From NCBI GenBank assembly GCA_951640195.1, contig OX621168.1, positions 1,054,001 to 1,118,000 on the forward strand: a DNA stretch of 64,000 nucleotides, given 5' to 3'. The notes under the pieces are model-generated. The model was not told the DNA's origin. It worked only from the letters and a program-made list of their open reading frames with translations, and searched no databases. This document shows positions 1 through 11,099 of this stretch, one piece after another (position 1 is the stretch's first letter; each line of letters starts with the position of its first letter). The position numbers and the translations under genes are program-made. The stretch comes from Porpolomopsis calyptriformis (Eukaryota; Basidiomycota; Agaricomycetes; Agaricales; Hygrophoraceae).

Positions 1-278
1 AACCAGCCTTACCGAATACGATTCTGAACTGAGTACAACCTCTGCCTCCTCCGGTAATCATAGATGGAGAACCGGAGTTTGAGATCTCCGAAATCCTAGA
101 CTCGAAAATTGATAATAGGTGTCGCTTATGCAAATTATTGTATTTGGTTCATTGGGAAGGCTATGAAGGTACCGATGAAGAAACTTCATGGATCCTCGCT
201 ACTGAGCTAGGACATGCTTCGGAACTCGTCTCGGAGTTCCACTCTGCTTATCCGGAGAAACCTGGACCTGACTATTGA
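1..278 (+). pseudogene. chromovirus A pol C-terminus with chromodomain
   Basis: Reading frame 3 encodes the end of a Ty3 pol protein: a Pro-rich linker (LPPPVIIDGEPEFEISEILDS) followed by a chromodomain core with YLVHWEGY and the aromatic/acidic signature ETSW, ending in TGA at 276-278. Chromodomains at this place direct integration of chromoviruses to heterochromatin. The frame is broken by a TGA at 30-32, where related elements have Arg just before the Pro-run, so CGA to TGA is the simplest change. The integrase core lies upstream, outside the window. Confidence 0.8.
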
Positions 279-325
279 TTTCTTTCGCTCTTATTTATCC
301 TTTCCTTCAATTCAAAAAACATTAT

Positions 326-1114
326 CTATTCCATTGAAGGGACTATTTCTACATCCCTTATGGGTAATTCCTCCTCCAATGTCTCCGACTCCTCCGACAT
401 CTCTGAACTTTCTCCGCTCTCTCCACTGTCCTTATAATCCCCATCCAGCAGCTCCTCAGTCCTCTCCATGGACTCCCTCATTCTCTTCATCTCCATTCTC
501 ATCTTCCTCATCTCCCCCCGAACTCCTTGCAGCTCCCCCCTCAAATTCGCCATCTCCGACGACTCCGCATTTCCCCATTGCCTTTTTCCGCCATGCTCCA
601 GTTCCTCCGTGGTGCTCCAGATGCGTTTCCTTTTTGCTGGTTCTTCCCCAACCCAGCATTTGGCCTTCACCTGTTGGCAGGCAGTACAACTCCGGGCCTT
701 CCCCTGTCCGGTCGGCCACATGCATTCTTCCATGCTCCCTTTCCTGACGCAAGGCTCGCACGGAGCCCTCCTAATGAATTCCGGTCAACTCTGGAATAAA
801 GTGGATAAAAAAGAAAGTACTTACGGCCTTCTGATTAAGGCCTCTTGCCGCCCTGATCTTTCCTCCACTGTCATCTCCACCATCTCCGCTTGCTCCACTA
901 TTTGAGCCGCCTCCTTCACCCTCCTTGCTGCCTCCCTTTTTGCAGCCTTAGCCGCCTTTCTAGCTGCCCGTCGTTCCTCTGCCAACCGATGCTCTTCCTC
1001 CGCCCTCTGGGCCTCCTCTGCTTGCTCTGCTTCCTCACGCTCTCATTGTTCTTCATTTTCGAGCAGGACTTGGAGCTGTGCGAGTTGAGCTTGGATTTCA
1101 TTGCGAGTGGGCAT
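326..1114 (-). pseudogene. antisense Cys-rich gene inside chromovirus A
   Basis: A two-exon gene runs against the retrotransposon, between its pol stop and its 3' LTR. Exon 1 is 1114-825 and exon 2 is 770-326, with a 54-nt GT-AG intron at 771-824; the frame joins cleanly. Exon 1 encodes a charged Glu/Ala/Arg-rich coiled-coil-like segment. Exon 2 begins with a Cys cluster (CEPCVRKGSMEEC, then SCTACQQVKAKC) that resembles small zinc-binding modules, then a basic stretch (KRKR) and a long charged helix with MRKMRMEMKRM. One in-frame TGA at 1043-1045 interrupts codon 24, so this copy is probably dead. I recognise the Cys pattern from anonymous agaricomycete proteins but know no function. A nucleic-acid-binding role is inference. 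Confidence 0.6.
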
Positions 1115-1283
1115 TGTTAATAAAGAAGAGTGATCCACTGGACCTTATTATATATGTTCCAATTTCAAACTCCGATGATTCTCCGAAATCCACCACATTC
1201 CGAAACTCTGATTTCTTGGTCATTACTAAATATGGTCAAGTCCAATATGTGGTCTCGAGGGCTCACCCTTAAGAGGGAGATAC

Positions 1284-1539
1284 TGTTACATCTCAGTTCC
1301 GACGAACTCCGATGAATTCTGATGAACTCCGATTACTCCAACAACTCTGAACACTCCATACTTTTCACATGTTTCTTACTTATGACGTCCTCTGTCATCA
1401 CTATGTCTCAGATATAATTATCTAGCAGGTATATAAGTACTGTATTTTTTCCCTGTACCTGTAGACAGAATATCGACTAAGTCCCATCATTTATCCAACT
1501 CCAATCTCCGAAATCAACTCCGAAACTTCGGACCTAACA
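1284..1539 (+). repeat. 3' LTR of chromovirus A
   Basis: A 256-bp LTR begins TGTTACATC and ends CCTAACA, so its termini form the inverted repeat TGTTA/TAACA. It is preceded by the purine tract at 1271-1280. A TATA-like segment (TATATAAG) lies near 1431. It is directly followed by sequence of element E. Confidence 0.75.
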
Positions 1540-1559
1540 TAAGCGCCTCTCGGATCTAA

Positions 1560-3119
1560 GAATAGAATTCAAAAATGGACAGCTGGAATGATGACAAACG
1601 AGTTAAGTCGCTGTTTGAATTGAGTCTTCGTAAGTCTTCACAATTTCCTTGGCATGTCATAAGACATTCGATCGTTCTTCCCAAGTGGCTTCTTCGATCG
1701 GATAACCTTTCCATTTGACCAAATACTTTCATCTGTTAGATGGCAGTCTAGGGTTGATCGCAAGGTTTTACTTCAGGCTCTAGGTGTAGGGTTTTAAAGG
1801 GTTGGAAGACTACTGATTGGGGTGTTAACGAAAGAAACAGACTTATCCTAAGTCTATCTACTGCTAGCTTTATATACTAGCTAAGTATGAGTCATATTGA
1901 CTACGTGTGAGTCGTAACGACTATGGATGAGTCATGTAGATAAGGAGAGTGACGGTTGACTAAATATAGATATGGCTTGGTCACCTTGTATTACTAAGCG
2001 GAGCTTGGGTGGCTAAGTGGCTATTGGTGTAAACTGTCTGATGTAAATGGGAATAGACGAGCAAAGGAAAAGGAAAAAATATATCTCTGACATCATCAGC
2101 ATTTGGCTCCAGAGTGTTGAAGAATAGATTCAACTTCATATTCTTCTTCATTCTCAATCAGATCTGGGGGAGGTCGAGATGTATCAGTGATATCTGGGTG
2201 GAGCAACTTATCTTCGACATTCAGTCTCAGGAGTGACACGTGAAAGACTGGATGGAGCTTCTAAGTTCCGTGAATATCGATAAGATACACAAGATCTGAT
2301 ATTTGTCTTAAGATCTTGAATGGTCCAGTTCTTCAGTTATCTAGCTTCTTGGCGGGTCGAGTCATCTTGATGTTTTTGGTATCTAACCAAACCAAATCTC
2401 TGACTTTGAAGGAGGGAGAGAGTTTCTGTTTTCAATTAGCATACTTCTTCATCGATTCTGCAGCATGTGATAGTGATTCGCCAGCATTCTTCTGAGCATG
2501 TGTGAGACGTTCGTGGAAAGTGTTTGCTGCAGGGACATTACTTGGGGACTCGATTGTGATCAGTAAATGAGGGTGACGGCCATATTCTAGATAGAAGGGT
2601 GATTGTGAAGTGGCGGAATGCTGTCGATGATTATAAGCGAATTCGGCAGAAGCCAGCCATTCGGACCAGTTGTCCTGCATGAAGTTAGTATAGAACCGTA
2701 GGTAGACTTTGAGTTCTTGATTTGTTCATTCGGTCTGACCATCGGTTTCAGGATGATAAGCAGTAGATAGTCCAGAAATGGTTCCTAGAAGTTTGTTAAG
2801 GGCTTTGGTGAATTTTGACGCAAATTGAACTCCACGATTGGAAATGATCTTCTTTGGCTATCCATGGTGTTTCCAGATGTGATCATGGAAGAGTTGAGCA
2901 GCACCTTCTGATGAAAGATTGGAAGTTGTCGGAATAAAGTGGGCGCATTTCGTAAAGCGATCAACGACTACCATCACAGCATCGTATCCAAATGAGTCAG
3001 GCAGTTGAACGATGAGATCGACAGTTATCTCAGTCCATGGTTCAGTAGTGGGGGGTATAGGTTGTAGGAGTCCTGTCAGCTTTGAAGGGTAATTCTTGTT
3101 TTGCTGACAAGCGGGGCAG
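1560..3119 (-). pseudogene. element E integrase and chromodomain
   Basis: On the minus strand the zinc-binding CPACQQNK end of the integrase N-terminal domain is followed by the catalytic core (TEITVDLIVQLPD, VDRFTKCAHFIPTT, then AEFAYNHRQHSAT near 2620) and a C-terminal region ending in HVSLLRL, a Pro-rich linker and a chromodomain (EEEYEVESIL near 2130; YLVKWKGYPIEEATWEE near 1690-1735). The chromodomain is split by the solo F LTR at 1734-2092. Several stops and frameshifts show that it is not functional. Confidence 0.78.
1734..2092 (+). mobile_element. solo LTR, family F
   Basis: A 359-bp LTR, TGTTAGATGG to TCTCTGACA, is flanked on both sides by the 5-bp target duplication TCATC (1729-1733 and 2093-2097). 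It lies within the chromodomain codons of element E and therefore arrived after E. Partial or split copies of the same LTR are at 3120-3182 and at 12364-12542 plus 21285-21459. Confidence 0.88.
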
Positions 3120-3182
3120 TGTTAGATGGCAGTCTAGGGTTGATCACAAGGTTTTACTTCAGGCTCTGGGTGTAGGGTTTTA
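3120..3182 (+). repeat. truncated F-family LTR fragment
   Basis: Exactly the first 63 bp of the F LTR (TGTTAGATGG to GTAGGGTTTTA) lie in element E between the RNase H start and the second half of the integrase zinc finger. The fragment starts precisely at the LTR terminus, so it looks like an F insertion followed by a deletion that removed the rest of the LTR and about 1 kb of E pol. Confidence 0.75.
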
Positions 3183-4914
3183 GTACCATTTCTTCAGGTC
3201 ATTGGGATTACATTGGCAGAGATGAAAGCTAACTGCAATATATGAGGTGTCGATGGCAAGTATGATGGGAGTGTCAGAAGTATAATTGAGTACTCATAGA
3301 GCAGGCGATTCTAGAAGAGCTTGTTTTGAGTGGCAAGTTGATTAGGACCGAATTTGAAGGGTATATCTTTCCTAGTGAGCTTGACTAGGTGGTTCGCTTG
3401 ATGCGTGAAGTTGCGAATGAAAATCCGAATGATGCCAATAGTGCCAAGAAAGGCTCAAACTTCAGAGAGGTCTTTACAAGGACCCCAATTTCGGATCGCT
3501 GAGACACCCGATTCGTCAGGTAGTTATCCTAAGTGAGTACATCAATGTCTGAGCATGGTGGTTTCTTCTGCGCACAGGAATGACTTATAGCCTGATATGG
3601 TTCCACCACAATATTTCATTCACTGAACTATTCAATTGAGATTCCTGAAGTGTTCCCACATGAATCGTCGAATTCCGTCATTCTCTGGAATCGTTTCATA
3701 GGATCCATCAAGTAATATGTACTGAGTCGCGGGACCCTTTGTTAGACTCGCGATGGACGACTGATACCCCAAATATCAAGTGGATAACTGAGGATGGGCC
3801 GACCTTGCCCATCCAACTACTCTTATATACATGATCGTGTACCCTATACCCTAATGACTAATCAAGGACATGAAGTAGTACTGACTACGTGGTTAAACAG
3901 AGCCGGCTAAGCTATCACAAATCGAGATTACATGATCTGATAAATCCAGGCAAGGAAACGAGATAAGGAAAGGATAACCAACCATAACCAATTAGGGTTC
4001 GTCCGTGGACCAGGTAACCAGTCCCGGACACGTATGGTATGGAATGTGATCGTAACACCCTTCACAGGGATATCATTGATATAAGGGATCGTAAACTCAG
4101 GAATCTCTGGTTGGAGGATATAGGTAATATCATTGTGAAAAATGGGAATGGAATTGGTCCATCCCATGGGTAGGGTAACTAGTTGATGAGCCCCATAGGG
4201 TGTTTGGAATGTGGTTAGATCATGAGATGAAGGTGCGATTACTCATTTATCATATCTGATGTATAGATCGAACATAGCGCCACAGGATCATCCGCCAAAC
4301 TGTTTGGCCAAGTGTTCGGGGATTGGCGTGACTCCCAAATGTTGAATCGTGACTTGATTAAGTGGTTTGAGACTATGAATGATTCTAAGTTCTTTCCCTC
4401 CTTTCTTTAGAACGGTGAACCATCTCGATCGGTAGGAGGAGTTCGAGGGTTCGTAGACACCAGCATCAATTTTTTGCTGGATAACTTTGCATACTTCATG
4501 GTAGATCCCTGGGGGAATCGGAATATTCTTCTGCACCCAAGGCATATGTGGTACGACTGGAAGGTCAACAGGAGGGAAAAAGTCGGATCTGAAGTGTCCT
4601 CATTCGGAGTCATTCCAGGCAAAGGCAAGATCTTGCTTTCTTATAAAATCGTGAAGGAGAGCCCTTTCCTAAGGCCAAAGGAAATCTCCAGGGTGAGCTT
4701 TATCAAAAAGTTCCATTCATTTGATTGTGTATCGTTCAGTCGGGGTAAACGTTGGGGGGTTCGGGTCAAGTGTTGGCATGTCCGCAAGTGGATCGCCAAG
4801 GATTTTTTGAATGATTTGGAATTTGTTGGGGAGTTCAGCTACTATGGAGTGAACTTTCGTTGAGACAGGTTTGTATTTCTTTTTCGATGCGAGGAAGGTT
4901 GCAATTTCCATCAA
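3183..4914 (-). pseudogene. element E reverse transcriptase remnant
   Basis: Minus-strand frames hold Ty3 reverse transcriptase blocks: the entry segment (VPHMPWVQKNIPIPPGIYHE), the palm motif RWFTVLKKGGKELRIIHSL, VTLPMGWTNS, and a thumb/connection part with the cysteine-bearing GYKSFLCAEET and EVWAFLGTIGIIRIF near 3430-3560. It ends in the beginning of RNase H (IAVGFHLCQC style, near 3220), where an F-LTR fragment cuts it off. Stops and frame changes occur throughout. Confidence 0.75.
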
Positions 4915-5110
4915 TTGATCGAGATGGTCAGAATCGGAAGGTCAATTGCTAGTCAATCGAGATTTAGAGATAAGGTCGGGAAGGTCACAAGCAGATAAAT
5001 AGGCATGGGAAACTGTTGAAACTTTATTTGTTGCGCATAGGAATTGATAGATAGCATAGATGTAGCATGGTTATAATCTAGAATTATCACAATCTCTCCT
5101 TGATCAGGAA

Positions 5111-5764
5111 TCAAATCCTCGATGAGTGAAAATCTGAATGATGCTTTGGTAGTCCTCGTGGAACTGTCAGAATCGTGACAGTCCTTCCACTATTCGGATT
5201 GCAAATAGTGATTGTCTGGTTTTCATTGGCAAAATTTTTGACAAGGCTTTGTGCTAACACGTCGAACGGTCTTCCAAGCAGGATATCATAGGCGGGAGCG
5301 TGAATGATGTGGACCTGAAGGTAGAGGGTTATATCACCGATCTGACAGGGGATATTCCTCACAAGACCTAATGACTGGTCTATTTCACTATTGGCCGATT
5401 GCATATGGAGTTGAATAGTTGGGTTGTAGATGAGTCCTAGGTTGTGGCAAATGGCTTTAGATATAGTGATAATCTGAGATCCAGGATCGATGATACATTC
5501 AATCGTTTCTTTATGATCAATCAACATGACGATTGATCGGAGAGCGTGCAATTCCTTTGCGACAGTAACGGTGTGAGGGGTTTCATCAGATGAGAGGGTG
5601 TTCAGATACGATTCATAGGGGTCGGGCACAGTGATTGAACAATCATTATCATCACAATAGGGAAGAGCATCATTCGGAATCGCTTCTACTTCGACAGTTT
5701 TGACCACGATCGGTTGACTAGGAGGCTGAGTTTGTTTAGGGGTTACTGCCTCTCGAACCTTCAA
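5111..5764 (-). pseudogene. element E aspartic protease region
   Basis: A 217-codon open stretch encodes a retropepsin-like domain: the active-site segment ECIIDPGSQIITIS is about 85 codons in and DILLGRPFD about 170 codons in. The usual active site is D-S/T-G; here the sequence reads D-P-G, a replacement of the Ser/Thr that is seen in some Ty3 relatives of agaricomycetes. It follows gag on the minus strand and precedes the reverse transcriptase. Confidence 0.75.
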
Positions 5765-7200
5765 TCAGACTTCGGGTGAGAGGGATAGCAACTCTTCAGG
5801 GGAAAGCATGATGCAAGGGGTTTTTATCAAACGAGTATAGACATCGGAGGCGATCTTGGAGTCTTGGATTGGTGCTTGAGTGTGGTAAGAGGGGTCTTTG
5901 TCTCTCTTCGCCATTGGAGAGCCAAAGTTTTGGATGTGGGGTGGTATGTAGTTAGACTCTTTCGCTTTCGCGAACGGATGTTCCATCATAGCTGGTTGAG
6001 TTGGGGTGGTCGCGATTGGAGCACTCAATGTTTTGTCAGTCACTTTCTCTTTGTCTGGTTCTTGTCATCAAGGCCAAACGATCTCTACTCTGTCGAATGT
6101 CTTCTTGCTCCTTAACATGAAAATCTCTTTTTCGAGAGCAGCGATCCATTCGTCAGTGGATAGCTGGTACGTTTTGGTTGCTGGATCGCGATTGATACCT
6201 GCTAAAATTCTGTACATCATTCCAGCAGTCGGAGTTAGGTTTTGCTTATACCATTCGTCCATTCGTTCTTTCAAGGTTTTTCCTGGCATTTGCTGGGGGA
6301 CAAACCTATCATTCAGGAGTACAATCCTTCCTTCAAAGTTCTTCTTGCATTGACCATTTTGGATATATTTGTGGCAGGTTGGGCAGCTTCCGATGAAGTG
6401 ATTGGGACTTCCACAGAAGATGCAAGTTTTTGGTTCGAATGGGTCACGAGTGTTGGGTCATCGGTCTGATAATTGTGGCGATCGAGGGGGTAGGTTTCTT
6501 TTCGGGGGACCTCTATTGTCCAGGGTTTTGATGAGCATAGTCATTAGTTTCTCCATGAAGACACTAAGGTCTTCTTGTTTAGTAGTAGGGGCAGTAGTCA
6601 TCGTCGAAGTTGTAGTTTCGCGTGGTAGGAAGGTGTTCAGAGATATTCCATACAGAACGAAATGGGCTGCCTCATTGATATTGTTTACCCCATAAGGATC
6701 ATCGGGGAAGTGGTCAGGGAACTTGATTTCCAGTCGTCGGACAATCCTAGACCAGAGTTTAGGTTGGAATCCTCAGATGAAGGTGCGACTTTGTTCCGCT
6801 TCAGAGATTCTGTTCTTCGATCGCAAGGAATGATTGGAAATATGCTCCAAGTTCATTCGTGTTCATGATCCCTAGTCGAAGCTGTTCTCTGACTATTTTA
6901 TCCATATTGGCAATAGACCACTTTCGATTATCTTCTGATCCTGGGTAAAGTTTATAGATGGCGGCAATGAATTCTTTGAATGTGTGTCTGGTTTGGAACT
7001 CTGTTTGGTATTCCCAGAGTTTGGAGGTATTGATGTTGACATATTTGCAGGCATAGGTCTTCTTAGCATTATCATTGGTGATACTACAATTAGCGAAAAG
7101 ACCTCTGAGGTCTTGAAAGTATCTTTGAAGTTCTCAAGGTTGTTCAGGGTTGAACTTTGGGGCAGTTGAGTGACTGCGAGCGGGCATAACTAGAGTTGGT
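5765..7200 (-). pseudogene. element E gag with zinc knuckle
   Basis: The minus strand encodes gag: N-terminal pieces near 6900-7200, then a CCHC-like knuckle CIFCGSPNHFIGSC near 6370-6420 followed by RIVLLNDRFVP, and a long C-terminal stretch with the segment MPGKTLKERMDEWYKQN at about 6240-6290. Reading frames are broken repeatedly. Confidence 0.7.
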
Positions 7201-7479
7201 AGAGTCATCATATTTGTCATAGAAATCGAGGATAAAGATGAAAGTGATATAGTAGAGGATGATTCATCAAGTCAATTGGGATTTCCGATCGAAGGTGAGT
7301 TTTGATTTATTGGAGAGTTGGGAAGTGTCATTTGGGTTGGATTGATGTTTCGAGTGAGTCTATCTCATAAGGTTGTGCTTCGAGTGACTCAATTGTGCAT
7401 CAGGAATGGCAGTTTGAAGGACTGAGTCAAAGGAATCTTTTAAGATTTCAATAGTGGGCCCTCATGGTGGGCTCCAAAA

Positions 7480-8087
7480 TGATACGTCTGCTTCATGTAT
7501 GAGAACCAAACACAGAACAAGGTGCGAGGACAACTACAAAGAGTCTCGACACAGTCTATGATCAATGATTGTGGATAGGAAGTCTTCAATCGTTCGCGAA
7601 CATGATCAATCAGGGAATCGGAAGAATTGGAAGATCAAAAGAGGAAGTCTTAGAAGATCTAGAGAGGATCTAGACTCAAGAGCGAGAGAGAAGTGAATAT
7701 CTAACTTGTTGGATCACTAGCTACAACATACAGTATATATATCTTCTAGTACAAGGATCCCTTTGAGTGTATATGATAAAAGGGGAGCCTCTCTAATGAT
7801 TTAAGGGGAAAGTAGTGAATGGGAATGAAGGAATCAAATGAAAAGGGAGAAATAGAAGAGAACTGATGCCTTTGAATAGTCTCTTCCCTTTGATATACAA
7901 ACTTTCATTTGCGTTTGGAAAGCTTCGATCATGTTTGGAGCGTTCGATGATTCTCGAAGTCATTCTGGATGTTCAGGAGCTATCGGGAGCATTTGGAGGG
8001 TTCGAGTTCATGTTCAAAGGACTTGATAGGTGTCTAGTATTCGTATAGTTGAATATACGGTACTCAGGGGATGGAGGGGTTGTATCA
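7480..8087 (-). repeat. 5' LTR of element E
   Basis: A 608-bp LTR in reverse orientation has the terminal inverted repeat TGATAC/GTATCA. It matches the solo copy at 29472-30079 in length and sequence along its whole extent. On the minus strand it is followed by TTTTGGAGCCC, consistent with a primer-binding site. Confidence 0.82.
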
Positions 8088-9603
8088 ATGTTCATGAGAG
8101 ATAGCCTCAGCATGCTCAATCTCATGTCTCGAATTTCAGATTTGTGACAGTGATGTCCAAGGGATGCACATTGTCAGTGGGATGTAGAGGGTTGAACATA
8201 CCTACTATGTACATTTACCTCTTTGTCTACCTCCTCCCTCTCCAGCCATACTTGATAGTAGCAATGTGAGTGCATCTGGCCACTCTCTGGTTGAGGAGGT
8301 TACCTGGCTGATACTTCACATCATTTGCATCATCATCCATTGTCATTCATGTTGATGTTGGAGCCATTTGGCTCATCTTGATATTGGCGATGTCATCTGT
8401 GGTCACAGCAATAGGATCCAGAGCCATACAGCTCATTGTGAGGTCGGGGGTGGGAGCTATATTGCTTGTCATCTACTTCTGGGGACATTGGCTGCTTCCT
8501 GGTCATTACGTTGATACAACTGGGCTGGGCCTGAGCCCTCCAGAAGTGCAAGTTCAGAGGGAATGTAGTGGATGCATATAAAGGCTTCTTCTTTTGTTAC
8601 ATATCACATCTACTGTAACTAGTCACTATCAACATCAACACATACAAATCATAAATCGGAGTCCAAAGGACCAATGGGTCATATCAACAACCCACCTACA
8701 ATACCTTCTGTCATTGTCTCTGTTGCTTCTGGAGCTATTGGGCTTATTATGGCATCATCAACATTGTTGTTTATTGTGGTGGTAGTAAACAGAGCTGTGG
8801 GGCTTATTGCATAATCAGATGTGGGAGCTATAGGGCTTGTGATTGTCTATGTCCTTGTAGGGCCACTTCCCCAAGGCTACATCCCAGCTGTAGATGTCGT
8901 ATCATACGTATAGGGGGCTGTTGGGCTTATAGATGGACCATGGGATGTAAGTCCCATCCATGTTATACTCCACATTGTGTGGAGATAGTACCTGATGTGG
9001 GCAGTGATGTGGCACCTTCTGTGCCTCATGCTAGCCTTATCAGCCTCCGTTGATGTCTCTAGGGACTTTGCACCTATAAGAAAGAGAGCTATTAAGCTCT
9101 GCATGCATTGCACAGATGTAGGTGGTAGTTATTGGAATCATTGTTGGACAATGATGTGGCACCTTGCATGCCTCATGGTGGCCTCGGATAGCCTCAGATT
9201 CATCTTCATTAGCTCTACATTGACATTGGAGGGAGCCCTAGGATACTAGGAGGTAAGTGCTCACAATATGCAAGTGCAACAGGGACGAATGTCATTGATA
9301 ACATAGCACATCTAGTGCCTTGTAAACATTGTTTCTAGCCCTGCTTCAGTGCAGGGACCTTCCTGAAGGTGGTCTGGGGCCACCTTGGTCTTGATAGCAT
9401 AGTTTGTATATGCTGGCGGTAAATGCAAGGGGGACAGTGTCAGTGTTGTTGGGGTTGGGGTTGGTGGCTGTGCAAAAGTTAAATGACATCATTACACAAC
9501 ATTGTTTATACTCATTTTGACAACCCAACAGGCTATGTTGGGTATTCAAAAAATTGTAAGAGTTCAGACACTTGCCTTGCTCAAAACTAGCTGAATGTAA
9601 CCA
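8088..9603 (-). repeat. repeat G, copy 1
   Basis: From about 8717 this segment is clearly homologous to 21460-22550, and its last part (9350-9603) also matches 31446-31478 plus 33575-33740, so it is a dispersed repeat. The minus strand has a degenerate coding look with recurring Ser-Pro-Thr-Ala-Pro units (ISPTAPYTYD, ISPTALFTTT, SPIAPTSDY) and two degenerate tandem modules containing MRHxRCHI (near 9010 and 9155). No open frame survives. I do not recognise the family. Confidence 0.65.
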
Positions 9604-10003
9604 TGTCATGGCTGTAATTTGTCATCTTTCTCTTTCATTACTTCCATGTAAACCTTCATCTTATCTTGGGATTCCCCACAATCTTCCCCAGGGATTCCCC
9701 ATTACCTTTCTTCAGAATTCCCTACTACTTTATCCATATGGAGACACATTTCATTTCTGTTATATTTCACCCCCTTATAATTCGTCATTGATCATGATGA
9801 CTCACTCTTATCTCTGACACATGTTATGTCGCACTGACTCACACAGATAAGTAGTCAGTATATAAAGGGTACCTCTTGTACCTATTAGACTTTAAGTCTA
9901 ATTCCTCATTAGCTACCTAATAACAAGGACTTGGAACCATACCTTTACCCCTTAGGACAGAACACCTGAAGTAAAACACATTCTGAACAACTGGTTTATA
10001 ACA
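9604..10003 (-). repeat. LTR, family I (reverse)
   Basis: A 400-bp LTR (reverse strand TGTTATAAAC to CCATGACA) is related to the solo LTR at 22097-22507. The left flank is AACCA and the right flank GTTGA, so there is no target duplication. It lies exactly where repeat G copy 1 is interrupted, so it is probably one end of a larger element whose other end is lost. Confidence 0.7.
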
Positions 10004-10760
10004 GTTGATAAGATTAGCCATAGTGATAGTATCACTTGATTCCATTTTAGAGGTTGTGTGGGATGCATTAGGGGTGATAGGCAGTGGAGAAGTGATTGGA
10101 GAAGTGGAACAAAGGAGGAACTAAGCAGCATTGTTGATATCTTTCATGGGGTATGGCTTGTTAGGGTGATGATTCAGCATTGTAATAGATAGTCTGTGTT
10201 TGATCTGGTGCAAGGTAGATATTCCAAAGCCTTAGGCAAATAGTCTGTTGATGGTTCATTCATCCATCCAGTTGGTCTGTAAAAGGTGGGATGAGATCCA
10301 GGTGAATTCTCAGAAATACTCTCCTAGATTGCCTCTGGTGTATACTCCTTTAGAAGTGGTTTCCTAAGTGAATCATTCAAGGTCTGCAACATTGTGCAGG
10401 ATATCATTGGTGTTGGATCTAGGGTAGAGTGTTTGGATATTGTCTCTGAAGGAATCCCATATCCAGGGATTGGCTACTCCAGGGTGAAGTATTTCCCAAA
10501 GGAGAGCGATGTTATTGTCTAGGAAATACAGAGTGTGAGTGATCCATTCTTCATTAGTAGGATTCATCCTAAGGGTGATGTATATCATGTTGATATTAGA
10601 AAAGTATCAGTTGAGGTGTGTGGGGATTCTGTTGAAGACTGGGGTGCTAGAAGAGTGTTAGAAGGGTATTCAAGCTGGGTTGGCTATAGTGGAGTTTGAT
10701 GTGGAGGGAGTGGAAATAGGAGTGGTTTTGGGAGTGTGGTGAAGGGTGTATTGCTCGCAG
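10004..10760 (-). pseudogene. retrotransposon gag fragment
   Basis: Minus-strand frames resemble a Ty3-type gag capsid: WITHTLYFLDNNIALLWEIL (10480-10560) and then, after frame changes, EYTPEAI and NWMDE near 10250-10340. The 5' part is Pro/Ser rich. No pol follows to the left, because the I LTR starts at 10003. The fragment may belong to the I element or to the F element. Confidence 0.5.
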
Positions 10761-10913
10761 GTGGAAGGTCTATGTTTCCTTCTGAAGGGGTGTTGAGAAG
10801 TGAAGCTGAGGTTGAGGGGTTAACAAGGGCTTCAATAATGAGTTTGTCTGAAGAGTCAGAGGTGGGAGTAGATGTTGGGAGGATAGGTAAGGATTGTGAG
10901 GATCAGTTGAGGC

Positions 10914-10980
10914 ATGCGGAGTAGCAGAGTGGTTAAATACTGAAAAGTGGATGTGTTGAACCCCTTGCGGTAGGCTCCAA
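10914..10980 (+). repeat. tRNA-like A/B-box segment (possible SINE head)
   Basis: TAGCAGAGTGG fits the pol III A-box pattern, and about 30 bp later GTTGAACCCC fits a degenerate B box. The segment begins GCGGAGTAGC, as some Ser/Leu tRNAs do, but no anticodon stem can be drawn and no CCA-side pairing is complete. It is best viewed as a possible tRNA-derived repeat head. Confidence 0.3.
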
Positions 10981-11099
10981 TTATGTAGAAGGTGTGAGGG
11001 ATCTCAAAGGAGATTCCTGTTATTTGTCCAAGGGGTATTGGAACATGTGAGAATTGATTCAGTAATTAGGAGATAGTATAGATATTCCTTGATGTTAGA

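Larger units (their letters stand above)
1..1539 (+). mobile_element. Ty3/gypsy chromovirus A, 3' part
   Basis: The window opens inside the pol gene of a chromodomain-bearing Ty3 retrotransposon. Its order is pol C-terminus (1-278), a noncoding stretch that holds a reverse-strand gene (326-1114), a purine-rich tract AAGAGGGAGA at 1271-1280 and the 3' LTR (1284-1539). The 5' half lies outside the window. Immediately to the right, at about 1540, the reverse-strand element E resumes, so A appears to have inserted into E between the end of E's pol and E's 3' LTR. The expected left target duplication (TAAGC on the right side) cannot be checked here. Confidence 0.8.
1540..8087 (-). mobile_element. 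Ty3/gypsy element E (reverse strand), decayed
   Basis: This is a reverse-strand chromodomain Ty3 element. Its 5' LTR (7480-8087) is followed on the minus strand by a primer-binding-like TTTTGGAGCCC (from 7479), then gag with a zinc knuckle, protease, reverse transcriptase, integrase and chromodomain. The 3' LTR is not in the window because chromovirus A sits where it should begin. The body is full of stops and frameshifts, carries a solo F LTR inside the chromodomain and has lost most of the RNase H/early integrase segment at a 63-bp F-LTR fragment. A 608-bp solo LTR of the same family lies at 29472-30079. Confidence 0.8.

Noticed and set aside
214..905. Plus-strand open frames rich in Ser and Pro
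   Set aside because: They are mirror images of the reverse-strand Cys-rich gene and have no family resemblance.
8088..9603. Repeat G as an LTR retrotransposon
   Set aside because: No terminal repeats, primer site or target duplication found; the minus-strand words do not match gag or pol.
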